Positions 9,231 to 18,626 of a stretch of DNA of 36,577 nt are shown here, one piece after another; positions within the stretch are counted from its first letter, which is position 1; each line of letters opens with the position of its first letter. The DNA is from Paracoccaceae bacterium (lineage in GTDB: Bacteria; Pseudomonadota; Alphaproteobacteria; Rhodobacterales; Rhodobacteraceae). The notes under the pieces were generated by a model. The model did not search any database. It saw only the letters and a list, made by a program, of their open reading frames with translations, and was not told the DNA's origin. The stretch lies in NCBI GenBank assembly GCA_029247845.1, contig JAQWKM010000071.1:1-36577 (forward strand). The letters are read 5' to 3'. Made by a program: the position numbers and the translations under genes.

Positions 9231-10439
9231 ATGAATGAGCTAAGCGACAGAAAGAAATGGTTGATCGTAGCTGGCTTGTCGATGGGACCAGCAATGGCCA
9301 ATGGTTTTGCAAGATTTGCTTATGCACTCTTACTGCCGTCGATGCGCGCGGATCTTGGATGGACCTATACGCAAGCCGGATGGCTCAATACCGCGAATGG
9401 GATTGGCTACTTAATTGGCGCTCTGCTCGCACTTTTTTTAGTTGGGCGATTTGGTCCAAAACGACTTTTCATATCTGGATTTGCGCTGACGACTTTGGCG
9501 ATGTTTGGATCTGCAGGGACACCGGATCTTTTTGCACAATCGCTATGTCGCATCCTTGCCGGCATTGGTGGCGCACCTGTATTTGTAATGGGAGGGGTGC
9601 TGACAGCGGCGCTATTTTCCAGCAACCTAAAGTTAAATGCTTTTGCTGTTGCTGTTTATTTTGGTGGTGGTGGCCTTGGTATGCTGGGCACGGGTCTCTT
9701 GCTGCCGACCTATCTGGACAGCCATTTTCCCGTTGGTTGGCAAATGTCATGGGGTTTTATGGCTCTGGCCAGTTGTCTCATGCTTGGGATCATTATCTGG
9801 GCTGCCTCTCAAGTGAGCGAAGTGCGGGAAGGGTCCAAGCTGCGCCTGTCTGGTCTTAGAATTGGAGCCATGATTCCCGCAATTAGCGCATATTTCCTAT
9901 TTGGTCTTGGCTATGTGATTTATATGACGTTTCTGATCAGCTGGCTAAAAACCAATGGAACTGGCACCGGTCTGACATCTGCCGTTTGGTCATTGATGGG
10001 AATTGCTGTCATGGCCTCGCCGTTTGTGTGGCGTCGTGTGCTGTCGCAGGCCCGCGCTGGGCGCGCGATTGCGTGGACAAACTTAACCGCAGGGATAGGG
10101 GCTTTTGTCCCACTTTTTGGCAGCACGTTCAGCGTTCTTATCTCGGCACTCATGTTTGGTGGAGCGATGTTCATGGTTCCCACATCGGCAACCAATTTTG
10201 CCAAAAAGAGCGTTGCGCCGCCTATCATGGGGGCGGCTGTGGCACTGTTTACAGTGTTTTTCTCGCTTGGCCAGATACTTGGACCGATCGGTGCGGGATA
10301 TGTGCTTGATCAGACGGGGGATAGTATTTGGATATTGCTGCTGAGCGGCAGCATCTTAATCCTTGGGATGCTTAGCGCTCTTTTGCAGCCTGCTATCATG
10401 CCGCCGGAGTTGTCATCCGATAGGGACTCTACACTTTGA
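9231..10439 (+). CDS. MFS transporter (YbfB/YjiJ-like)
   Basis: 402 aa with about 12 hydrophobic segments. GPAMANGFARFAYALLLPSMRADLGWTYTQAGWLNTANGIGYLIGAL is typical of this MFS subgroup. Confidence 0.88.
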   Translation: MNELSDRKKWLIVAGLSMGPAMANGFARFAYALLLPSMRADLGWTYTQAGWLNTANGIGYLIGALLALFLVGRFGPKRLFISGFALTTLAMFGSAGTPDLFAQSLCRILAGIGGAPVFVMGGVLTAALFSSNLKLNAFAVAVYFGGGGLGMLGTGLLLPTYLDSHFPVGWQMSWGFMALASCLMLGIIIWAASQVSEVREGSKLRLSGLRIGAMIPAISAYFLFGLGYVIYMTFLISWLKTNGTGTGLTSAVWSLMGIAVMASPFVWRRVLSQARAGRAIAWTNLTAGIGAFVPLFGSTFSVLISALMFGGAMFMVPTSATNFAKKSVAPPIMGAAVALFTVFFSLGQILGPIGAGYVLDQTGDSIWILLLSGSILILGMLSALLQPAIMPPELSSDRDSTL

Positions 10440-12876
10440 CCCGCGCAGAGCTTGCGTCATACATCGGTTTTGCCGAAACTTCGGCAGCAAAGCGCATGCC
10501 TGCAACGTCAATTTCATAACTTGATGACAAGATATGATCCAAGGTTTCACCTTCACATGGAACATAGCCCATACCAATCGCACCGCCCAGATGATGACCA
10601 TAAGAACCCGAACTGATATAGCCGACAATCTCTCCATCCCTTAGGATTGGTTCATTGTGATAAAGCAATGGCTCCGGGTCGCGCAAACGAAATTGCAGCA
10701 TGCGTTTGTCTAGCCCGGCCTCTTTTTTGCGTAGAATACTATCCCGTCCGATGAAATCAGGTTTGGCGGTTTTGACGGCAAAGCCCAGTCCAGCCTCCAG
10801 AACATGATCTTCACAAGTGATATCGTGCCCAAAGTGACGAAACGCTTTTTCGATCCGACAACTGTCCATCACGTGCATGCCGCAAAGCTTCATAGAATAA
10901 TCTTGCCCCGCTTGATGCAGTGTTTCAAACACATGCCCTGACATATCACTACTGACATAAACCTCCCAGCCAAGCTCACCAACGAAACTCACGCGATGCG
11001 CACGGGCCAACCCCATGCCTATTTCTATTTGTTGCATCGTACCGAACGGATTAGCGATATTATCAAAATTGTTGGGCGATACGGCCTGCATCACGTGGCG
11101 CGCCATTGGGCCCATGACAGCGAGAACGCCTTCGCCAGAGGTTACATCTGTGATCACGACGTTGTACTCGCCCAGATGACGTCGCAACCAGATTTCGTCC
11201 GCCTGTCGCGTGGCAGCAGGGGTCACAACTAGATAAGCCGTTTCAGAGAGCCTGGTCACTGTGACATCTGCCTCGATGCCGCCATGTCTGTTTAGAAACT
11301 GAGTGTAGACAATTTTCCCTACAGACACTGCCATATCTGCGCCGCATACATAGTTTAAGAAGGCTTCGCAATCTCGCCCTTCAACGCGTATTTTGCCAAA
11401 TGAGGACATATCATACATGCCCACATCATTACGGATCGCGTGATGTTCGCGGGCCGAGTTCTCAAACCAGTTTTGACGTTTCCAGCTATAGGCATAACCT
11501 GCATCCTGGTTTTTATCGGTAAACCAATTGGCCCTTTCCCACCCCGCAAGCTCACCAAAAACTGCCCCTTTCTGTGCAAGCTGGGCATGAAATGGTGTGC
11601 GGCGTATGCCTCGCGCGGTTGCCTTTTGCCGATATGGATAGTGGTCCGCATAAAGCAGTCCTAGCGTTTCTTTAGAACGCTCAAATAAATAGTGTTTATT
11701 ACCCTGAAATGGCTGCATCCGAGAAATATCGACATCCCCTAGGTCAAAGGGTTTTTCGCCTGCATCCATCCAATGGCTAAGCGCCATGCCAGCCCCGCCA
11801 GCCGATTGAATTCCAATCGAATTAAAGCCCGCAGCCACCCAGACGTTGTCCATTTCAGGCGCAAGACCAAGATGATAGGCGTCATCCGGGGTAAAGCTCT
11901 CTGGCCCATTAAAGAATGTATGAATTCCCGCATCGCCCAAAATTGGCATTCGGTTCACGGCCATTTCTAGAATAGGCTCAAAATGATCAAAATCTTCAGG
12001 CAATTGATCAAATTCAAAATCTTCGGGGATACCTTTCATCGCCCAGGGTTTGGACATTGGCTCAAAAGCACCGAGCATAAGTTTGCCGGCATCTTCCTTG
12101 AAGTAGGCGCATTCATCTGGAACACGCAAAACGGGGAGCTGAGTAAGGCCCTGAATTGGTTCTGAGACGATGTAGAAGTGCTCACAGGCGTGAAGGGGCA
12201 CATTGGTGCCTGCCATTCGGCCCACGTCATAACACCACATGCCGGCACAATTTACGATCATGTCGCAGGCGATATGACCGGATGCACCATCTTCGCTCTG
12301 CCAGTCCACACTTGTGACGGTGCGACTCCGCTGCGTGATGGCGGAAACTTTGACACGCTCTTTTATCAGAGCGCCGCGCTGGCGCGCACCCTTTGCAAGA
12401 GCAAGTGCAATATTGCCTGGGTCGCCTTGACCATCTTTGTCCAGATAGACGCCCGCTTTCACATCTGACAAGTTGAGATGGGGGTATCTTTGGCCAATTT
12501 CAGGAGGAGAAATTTCCTCGATATCCACGCCAAAGGCGCGCGCCATAGCGGCAGATCGGAAAATCTCTTCTTTGCGCTCTTCTGTAAGGGCAACGGTAAT
12601 GGATCCGACCCTTTTGAATCCTGTGGCAACACCCGTTTCTTCCTCCAGAGCGCCATAAAGTTCCTGCGAATATTTGGCGAGTTTGGTCATATTGGCTGTC
12701 GCACGCAATTGCGCAATCAGGCCAGCCGCATGCCAAGTGGTTCCTGAGGTGAGCTGTTTGCGCTCTAGCAAGACAACGTCTTTCCAGCCAAGTTTGGTTA
12801 AATGATAGGCCACCGAACAGCCCACTACGCCACCTCCGATAATGACCACACGAGCTTGATTTGGAAGGTTTGTCAT
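10429..12876 (-). CDS. FAD-dependent oxidoreductase with GcvT-like C-terminal domains (dimethylglycine/sarcosine dehydrogenase-like)
   Basis: 815 aa. Rossmann VVIIGGGVVGCSVAYHL, TSGTTWHAAGL (covalent-FAD His context), then aminomethyltransferase-like domains (RVSFVGELGWEVYV; SGSYGHHLGGAIGMGYV). Confidence 0.92.
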   Translation of the reverse strand: MTNLPNQARVVIIGGGVVGCSVAYHLTKLGWKDVVLLERKQLTSGTTWHAAGLIAQLRATANMTKLAKYSQELYGALEEETGVATGFKRVGSITVALTEERKEEIFRSAAMARAFGVDIEEISPPEIGQRYPHLNLSDVKAGVYLDKDGQGDPGNIALALAKGARQRGALIKERVKVSAITQRSRTVTSVDWQSEDGASGHIACDMIVNCAGMWCYDVGRMAGTNVPLHACEHFYIVSEPIQGLTQLPVLRVPDECAYFKEDAGKLMLGAFEPMSKPWAMKGIPEDFEFDQLPEDFDHFEPILEMAVNRMPILGDAGIHTFFNGPESFTPDDAYHLGLAPEMDNVWVAAGFNSIGIQSAGGAGMALSHWMDAGEKPFDLGDVDISRMQPFQGNKHYLFERSKETLGLLYADHYPYRQKATARGIRRTPFHAQLAQKGAVFGELAGWERANWFTDKNQDAGYAYSWKRQNWFENSAREHHAIRNDVGMYDMSSFGKIRVEGRDCEAFLNYVCGADMAVSVGKIVYTQFLNRHGGIEADVTVTRLSETAYLVVTPAATRQADEIWLRRHLGEYNVVITDVTSGEGVLAVMGPMARHVMQAVSPNNFDNIANPFGTMQQIEIGMGLARAHRVSFVGELGWEVYVSSDMSGHVFETLHQAGQDYSMKLCGMHVMDSCRIEKAFRHFGHDITCEDHVLEAGLGFAVKTAKPDFIGRDSILRKKEAGLDKRMLQFRLRDPEPLLYHNEPILRDGEIVGYISSGSYGHHLGGAIGMGYVPCEGETLDHILSSSYEIDVAGMRFAAEVSAKPMYDASSARVKV

Positions 12877-12886
12877 CTTGGTACCT

Positions 12887-13780
12887 CTATATGATGGTGT
12901 GGCCTGCGGATGTCAGTCTTTGGGCAAGCTCTTTGATGTGGTTGGGTCCGACTTCGCAGCAGCCTCCGACGATTGTTGCCCCTAATGCGACCCAATCCAT
13001 GGCAAATTTAGCATAGTGATGTGGTGACATATCCTGACGTTTCTCTAGCACATCCACAGTCGGCGACTCTTGTAAAAATCCATCTGATATTTTGGTGAAA
13101 CCATTTGCATAAGCGCCAAATTTGAACCCAAAATTAGAAATTATTTCAACGCCTTTGTTGATGGCTTCTGGACGGGAGCAATTGACCAAAATCGCGTCTG
13201 GCTGATGTTGGTTTAACATTGGCTGCACGTCTTTAAGGTTTTCGCCAGAGCGTAGCTTCGTGCCATCAAAATCATCGACCGACAATGCCAGCCAGATAGG
13301 TCGCTTGGATTTTTTAGCCGCTCGCATAGCACCATCAGCCTGATCAATCGAGCACATGGTCTCAATCAGAAGTATGTCGACATGAGGCCCGATCGCTTCG
13401 ATTATTTCGCCATAAAGCTCTTCTGCTTGATCTGGAGGGGGGCAAAGATCGGGGCGGTAGGAGGCAATTAGTGGACCAATTGAACCGGCAATTCGACCAG
13501 AACCATGCGCATCGCGTGCAGCGGTAGCCGTTGAGATCGCAGTCTCCCACAGTTCAAAACGTTGATCTTTTAAATCTGCCGTTTTGAGGCGATCATAGAG
13601 GACAGCATAGGTATTGGTTGTCGCCACTGTGGCGCCTGCGTTAAAATATGCGGCATGCACCTCTTTCACAAGTTTGGGCTTTTCGATCATCACACTTGTT
13701 GACCAAAGCGGTGTCGCGCGATCACCTGAGCGTTTCACCAGCTCTTGCCCGATCGATCCATCCAGCAGAGTGATCTCCAT
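12887..13780 (-). CDS. Homocysteine S-methyltransferase family protein (BHMT/MmuM-like)
   Basis: MEITLLDGSIGQELVKRSG, TTNTYAV, Zn-ligand motifs VNCSRPEA and VGGCCEVGPNHI. The preferred ATG at 13780 overlaps the upstream stop as TAATG. Confidence 0.92.
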   Translation of the reverse strand: MEITLLDGSIGQELVKRSGDRATPLWSTSVMIEKPKLVKEVHAAYFNAGATVATTNTYAVLYDRLKTADLKDQRFELWETAISTATAARDAHGSGRIAGSIGPLIASYRPDLCPPPDQAEELYGEIIEAIGPHVDILLIETMCSIDQADGAMRAAKKSKRPIWLALSVDDFDGTKLRSGENLKDVQPMLNQHQPDAILVNCSRPEAINKGVEIISNFGFKFGAYANGFTKISDGFLQESPTVDVLEKRQDMSPHHYAKFAMDWVALGATIVGGCCEVGPNHIKELAQRLTSAGHTII

Positions 13781-16224
13781 TACGATATCAATCTTTTGTT
13801 CTCGGCGTCCCAAAGTGGTTTATCATTCTGGACTGTCGCCTTGCAGCGCTTGCCAAAGATTTCAACTTCTATCTGGGTTCCCGGCACTGCAAGATCAGTT
13901 TGCAGCATGCCCAGTGCAATACTGTGATTGACCCGATATCCCCAGGCGCCTGATGTTGTCTCGCCCACGATATGGCCATTATACCAAAGCGTCGACATAT
14001 AAGGTGCATCGCAGTCACCTGCATCCACCATAAGCGCTACAAAGCGTTTTTTACTACCCTGTTGCTTTTCGCTTAACAGCGCGGTCTTGCCATCAAAATC
14101 CTCCGGCTTATCAAGTTTGACAAAACGATCAAGGCCGCTTTCAAACATTGAATAGTCACTGGAAAGATCACCCTTCCAAGTACGATAGCCTTTTTCCATG
14201 CGCAGGGAATTGAGGGCCCACATGCCAAAGGGTTTGGCACCTGCACCAATCACAGCTTCATAAATATCGGGCATATTTTCGTTTTCTGCATGAATTTCCC
14301 AACCCAATTCTCCAGCAAAAGAGACGCGGATCAAAAATGCTTTTCGTCTAGCGACATTGGCGAATTGATGGGTCAGCCAGCCTTGTGACAAATCTGCATC
14401 CGTTAAATTTTTCAAGATTTCGCGCGATTTGGGGCCAGTGACAACCAGCGTATCGCGTTCAATTGTCGTCTCTCGGACATTAATCCCCTCTGGCAGTACT
14501 TTGCGGATCATTTCACCATCATGCCACTGAGCACTTGCAGCGGTAATGAGAACAAAATTATCTTCGCTAATCCGAATGCAGGAAAATTCTGATAGGATGC
14601 GTCCACGCTTGTCCGCGACATAAATCAGGTTCATGCGGCCAATTTTGGGAAGAGCGCCAGTGCAAAATCTACGCAGCCAAGTATCGGCGCCTGCACCTTG
14701 TATCCAGAAGCGGGAAAAGCCCGGCAAATCTAGCACACCGCAGTGGTCCCGCACGGCCTCGCATTCCTCTCGAATACGCGCCTCCCACGGACCGGCGCGG
14801 TTCCATGTCTGCGTGGTTTCCTCAGAGGTGTCGTCGCCTGGCTTGGCAAAATAATTTGCGCGCTCCCAGCCGTTATAGGCCCCCATCACGCCGCCTGATG
14901 CGACGATTTTGTCATGCAGAGGCGAGAGTTTTTTATCCCGTCCTGCCGGCCATTCATGCCACGGAAAATGCATGGCATATTCATGGCCATAAATTTCCGC
15001 ACCTTTTGCAACACAGTAATCTCGATCGGTATAATCTGTGTAGCGACGTGGATCACACGACCACATGTCCCATTCGGTATAACCCTCAGTGATCCATTCG
15101 GCCAGAACCTTCCCAGCGCCACCGCCCTGTGCGATGCCGAATGTAAAGACACAAGCCTCAAATGCATTTGGGACACCCGGCATTGGGCCAATCAATGGCA
15201 TACCGTCGGGTGCATAGGGAATTGGTCCGTTGATCACCTTATTAACGCCTGCTGTCCCAAGCAGCGGCACCCGCGCCATCGCGTCTTCGACATACCATTC
15301 GAGCCGCTCAAGATCGTCTGGGTAAAGTTGAAAGCTGAAGTCTTCAGGCAGTGGGTCAGAAGGATCAACCCAATGTGCTTTGCAATTACGTTCGTAAGGG
15401 CCAAGGTTCAATCCGTGTTTTTCTTGCCGCAGGTAATAGCTGCTGTCGACATCGCGCAGGAGTGGCAGCTTTTGACCCTGCTCGGCGCTCCACGCCTCAA
15501 GCTCGGGGATTTCATCCGTGAGCATATATTGATGGCTCATCACCATCATCGGAACGGTGCGCCCGCCATAAGGCTTGAACCATTCACCTACACGCTGGGC
15601 GTAATAGCCCGCTGCGTTAACGACAAATTCACAGCGAATATCGCCTTTGTCGGTTTTAACTATCCATTCATCGCTGTCGCGCGATACACCGATCGCGGGG
15701 GTGAAACGCAGTATTACTGCGCCGAGATCCCGCGCGCCCTTGGCCAGCGCCTGAGTGAGCTGCGCAGGATCAATATCGCCATCGTTGGGATCATATAGTG
15801 CACCTTGCAAATCGTGGGTCTCGATGAATGGATAGCGGTTTTTGATTTCATTGACGGCCAAAATTTCCAGTTCCATACCCTGCGACCGGCCCATGCCCTT
15901 GGCGCGTTCAAATTCATGCATACGCTCTTTGGAATGTGCGAGCCGGATTGAGCCTGTCACATGGTAATTCATCGGATAGTCAACTGCTTCACCAAGCCCA
16001 CGGTAAAGCTCGGTTGAGTAGCGCTGCATATTCATTACCGACCAGCTGGTGGAAAAGGTTGGCACATTACCAGCCGCATGCCATGTGCTACCAGCGGTCA
16101 GCTCATTGCGTTCCAGCAGCACACAATCGGACCAGCCAGCTTTGGCTAGATGATAAAGGCAAGCAGCGCCGACTGCGCCGCCTCCGATGATGACAACGCG
16201 TGCCGTTGTGGGAATGTCCGCCAT
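13780..16224 (-). CDS. FAD-dependent oxidoreductase with GcvT-like C-terminal domains (dimethylglycine/sarcosine dehydrogenase-like), second paralogue
   Basis: Starts MADIPTTARVVIIGGGAVGAACLYHL after an RBS-like GAGGAGA. TAGSTWHAAGN motif and GcvT domains (VSFAGELGWEIHAE; SGAWGYRVNHSIALGML). Confidence 0.93.
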   Translation of the reverse strand: MADIPTTARVVIIGGGAVGAACLYHLAKAGWSDCVLLERNELTAGSTWHAAGNVPTFSTSWSVMNMQRYSTELYRGLGEAVDYPMNYHVTGSIRLAHSKERMHEFERAKGMGRSQGMELEILAVNEIKNRYPFIETHDLQGALYDPNDGDIDPAQLTQALAKGARDLGAVILRFTPAIGVSRDSDEWIVKTDKGDIRCEFVVNAAGYYAQRVGEWFKPYGGRTVPMMVMSHQYMLTDEIPELEAWSAEQGQKLPLLRDVDSSYYLRQEKHGLNLGPYERNCKAHWVDPSDPLPEDFSFQLYPDDLERLEWYVEDAMARVPLLGTAGVNKVINGPIPYAPDGMPLIGPMPGVPNAFEACVFTFGIAQGGGAGKVLAEWITEGYTEWDMWSCDPRRYTDYTDRDYCVAKGAEIYGHEYAMHFPWHEWPAGRDKKLSPLHDKIVASGGVMGAYNGWERANYFAKPGDDTSEETTQTWNRAGPWEARIREECEAVRDHCGVLDLPGFSRFWIQGAGADTWLRRFCTGALPKIGRMNLIYVADKRGRILSEFSCIRISEDNFVLITAASAQWHDGEMIRKVLPEGINVRETTIERDTLVVTGPKSREILKNLTDADLSQGWLTHQFANVARRKAFLIRVSFAGELGWEIHAENENMPDIYEAVIGAGAKPFGMWALNSLRMEKGYRTWKGDLSSDYSMFESGLDRFVKLDKPEDFDGKTALLSEKQQGSKKRFVALMVDAGDCDAPYMSTLWYNGHIVGETTSGAWGYRVNHSIALGMLQTDLAVPGTQIEVEIFGKRCKATVQNDKPLWDAENKRLIS

Positions 16225-16301
16225 GTTTTGTCGTCTCCTCTGATCACTCTTGTTTGGTATAAGGCTCGGGGCCAAGCCCCTTGTTTCTGGTCTGTCGGGT
16301 G

Positions 16302-16463
16302 TTAATACGTCTCAAACTGAGGCACATCATCTGGGATAGCGTAATAGTTGCCCTTGTCCTTCACAAAAATATGTTTTCTAGTGCGCAAATCGATATCGCT
16401 GTCCAGTGCGCCATAAATCTCAAAAACTACTGCGCCGCATTCGTCGATTTCTATAATACTCAC
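16302..16463 (-). pseudogene. C-terminal remnant of a GFA (glutathione-dependent formaldehyde-activating-like) family protein
   Basis: GTG-started 53-aa frame, not in the ORF track: VSIIEIDECGAVVFEIYGALDSDIDLRTRKHIFVKDKGNYYAIPDDVPQFETY. RKHIFVKDKGNYYAIPDDVPQF matches the GFA C-terminal pattern (KHI.V.DK.DYY.I.DG.PQ); most of the Zn-binding N-terminal domain is absent. Confidence 0.6.
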
Positions 16464-16466
16464 AAT

Positions 16467-17087
16467 CTATGTTCCTCTTGAAACATGAGCTGAGCCTAAT
16501 AAAAGGCCATAAAATATAAAACAAACCGCCAGAATACGACGGAGATAGGTATTAAACATCGTGTTCAGTGCGGCACGACCCAACCCCGATCCGAGAGCAC
16601 AATAGCCCACATAGCTCAGCATTGTCAGGCTGAGCGTGGTGGGGACTATCACCCACATCTGAGACATCACGGGTAGATCAGGCTGGATAAATTGGCTGAA
16701 CGCTGCGAGATAGCCAGCCACCGATTTGGGGTTGATTGTGGCGATCATAAAGGCCCGCATATAAAGACGCTGGGGGCTGGGACCTTCGACTGCCTCAGGC
16801 TGGTCGGCCATACGCCAACCGCGGACTCCGAGATAGATCAAAAATCCTGCACCGATCCATTTCAACACTAAAAATGCCAGTGGCGAGGCAGCGATCAGCG
16901 CTGTGATACCAAACGCTGACAGGGCAAGAAACAGGCTGGCTTGGGTCAGGATAGCAGCGACGCAAACCAGCGCGCGTCGAAAACCATATGCCATAGAAAC
17001 GGTAATGCAATTGACCGCGTTGGGCCCTGGTGTCGTCACAAATAGTGCCCAAAAGCTTGCGAATATGATCCAGGCTTCCCAACGCAT
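16467..17087 (-). CDS. LysE/RhtB family translocator
   Basis: 206 aa. TPGPNAVNCITVSMAYGFRRALVCVAA motif with about 6 hydrophobic segments. Confidence 0.93.
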   Translation of the reverse strand: MRWEAWIIFASFWALFVTTPGPNAVNCITVSMAYGFRRALVCVAAILTQASLFLALSAFGITALIAASPLAFLVLKWIGAGFLIYLGVRGWRMADQPEAVEGPSPQRLYMRAFMIATINPKSVAGYLAAFSQFIQPDLPVMSQMWVIVPTTLSLTMLSYVGYCALGSGLGRAALNTMFNTYLRRILAVCFIFYGLLLGSAHVSRGT

Positions 17088-17090
17088 CGT

Positions 17091-17663
17091 TTAATACACT
17101 GGTGGTGCGATCACCCAGATCGCAACAGCCGGCTCATGATAGGGGTTGGCATATTGAAAGGCTTCACCTCGAATGCGGAAGCTATCACCGGGTTGAATTA
17201 TAAAGCATTTGCCTGCAATAGTGATGTCGAGCTTGCCGGATATGAGATAGCCAACTTCCTGAGTTGGACGTGTGACAGGTGTTTCAAGTTCTGCACCGGG
17301 CTTGAATGTAGAATGTACCACTTCAAAGTCATCCGTGAGGTCGGGAGAGAGCAGTTCTTCCACTAGGCCCGCTTCATTGGACCCAATTGGTCGCCGTGCA
17401 CTTTGACGCACGACAAACCCTGCCTCTTCGGGGGCAGCTTTGGCTTGGCCGAACAGCATAGACATTGGGATGTCGAGTGCTCTGGCAAGATCACGTAGGT
17501 CATTGATTGAGGGTTCTGAGAGGTCGCGCTCCACCTGCGAGAGCCAGCCAACGGATTTGCCGACTGCTTCAGCCAGATCGCTCAGCGTCAATCCGCGTGA
17601 CTTGCGCAGCGACCGAAGGTCGGCACCAAGGCTGTCAAGAAGTGCAAGATCAAGAGCGGACAT
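17091..17663 (-). CDS. XRE family transcriptional regulator with C-terminal cupin domain
   Basis: HTH (LRSLRKSRGLTLSDLAEAVGKSVGWLSQVERDLSEPSINDLRDLARAL) plus cupin (QEVGYLISGKLDITIAGKCFIIQPGDSFRI). Start assigned to MSALDLALLDSLGADL rather than the longer ORF start. Confidence 0.92.
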   Translation of the reverse strand: MSALDLALLDSLGADLRSLRKSRGLTLSDLAEAVGKSVGWLSQVERDLSEPSINDLRDLARALDIPMSMLFGQAKAAPEEAGFVVRQSARRPIGSNEAGLVEELLSPDLTDDFEVVHSTFKPGAELETPVTRPTQEVGYLISGKLDITIAGKCFIIQPGDSFRIRGEAFQYANPYHEPAVAIWVIAPPVY

Positions 17664-17672
17664 GGAAGCTTT

Positions 17673-17743
17673 CGTGAAAATTTTGGAATTTTTTTCACGG
17701 TGCCGTGAGTCGGTGAAAAAATCAAGAAAATTTTTACCTTCAC
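17673..17743. promoter_or_regulatory. Cluster of inverted repeats upstream of the XRE-cupin gene (candidate operator)
   Basis: CGTGAAAA (17673-17680) with TTTTCACG (17692-17699); CACGG-TG-CCGTG (17696-17707); GTGAA (17713-17717) with TTCAC (17739-17743). Confidence 0.5.
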
Positions 17744-17799
17744 GATGGGGTTTTGAAAGTCGATAGACAGGAGCCAGTGTTCCCTGTATCGCTGCGCCT

Positions 17800-18447
17800 A
17801 TGCAACGCACTTATAATCCTCCCTCTGATCCGCTTAATATCCTTTATGAGGATCGCGAAGTCATCGCGGTCGAAAAGCCAGCTGGCCTTTTATCGGTTCC
17901 GGGACGCCAAGAGCATTCGACCGATTGTCTTATCTGGCGCGTTCAGATAGCTTTTCCCGATGCTCTATTGGTGCATCGCCTTGATATGGATACATCGGGT
18001 GTAATGGTTTTCGCGCTCACCGCCCATGCCCAACGGCACCTGTCGATGCAATTTGAGCAGCGCGTGACGAAAAAAACCTATATCGCGAGGGTTGCAGGGC
18101 AGGTTGCTGAAAAGGTGGGAGAAGTTGATTTACCGCTGATTGTAGATTGGCCCAATCGACCAATTCAGAAAGTTTGCCATGAGACGGGAAAATCGGCTTT
18201 GACCGAGTGGAAGGTGATAAAGATGGCCGAGGGCGAAACTCGTCTGCGCCTAACACCCAAAACGGGCCGCTCTCATCAGTTGCGAGTGCATTGTCTTGCT
18301 ATTGGCCATCCGATCTTGGGTGATCCGTTATACACCCCTGAGACGGCAGCAGATTTTCCACGTATGATGCTACATTCCGAAGAGCTACGCATCAACCACC
18401 CCGAAAACGGCCACGGCATGAAGTTCCGCGCCAAAGCGCCATTTTAG
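17800..18447 (+). CDS. RluA family pseudouridine synthase
   Basis: 215 aa. VEKPAGLLSVPGR, VHRLDMDTSGVMVFALT (catalytic Asp motif), TGRSHQLRVHCLAIGHPILGDPLY. Confidence 0.95.
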   Translation: MQRTYNPPSDPLNILYEDREVIAVEKPAGLLSVPGRQEHSTDCLIWRVQIAFPDALLVHRLDMDTSGVMVFALTAHAQRHLSMQFEQRVTKKTYIARVAGQVAEKVGEVDLPLIVDWPNRPIQKVCHETGKSALTEWKVIKMAEGETRLRLTPKTGRSHQLRVHCLAIGHPILGDPLYTPETAADFPRMMLHSEELRINHPENGHGMKFRAKAPF

Positions 18448-18626
18448 CAGCGCGGATAATTTCTGGCGCAAAGCCTTAAAGCGTTTTGGCTCAAGCTCCA
18501 TCCAATTTGGACCGAACAAGGCGCGAGGTCCCGCGCTGGGGCAAATATATCTCCACAACCAAACTTATTTACAGAGGCAACCGTCATCTCATAACCCTTC
18601 CAGTTTAATCCTGCAACACCCGGCAT
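18444..18626 (-). pseudogene. Possible degraded/frameshifted small gene
   Basis: A 60-aa frame (VAGLNWKGYEMTVASVNKFGCGDIFAPA...) can be read upstream as SLDYYSFASNEQSKELGLYKDDEGIMPG. A second frame (PRALFGPNWMELEPKRFKALRQKLSALL) looks more protein-like at its 3' end. No recognised family. Confidence 0.25.

Noticed and set aside
9257-9859. 200-aa plus-strand ORF in another frame
   Set aside because: Overlaps the MFS transporter; Trp/Cys-rich frame-shadow translation with no family motifs.
14914-15798. 294-aa plus-strand ORF
   Set aside because: Fully antisense to the well-supported DMGDH-like CDS (13780-16224); composition and motifs look like reverse-strand shadow.
16268-16280. GGGGC-CAA-GCCCC hairpin between the GFA remnant and the DMGDH-like gene as a terminator
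   Set aside because: Only a 5-bp stem with no convincing T tract on the minus strand; may be chance in GC-rich sequence.
17664-17810. Longer N-terminus of the XRE-cupin ORF (start at 17810)
   Set aside because: The extension is not regulator-like and covers the inverted repeats; MSALDLALLDSLGADL at 17663 is the natural start.
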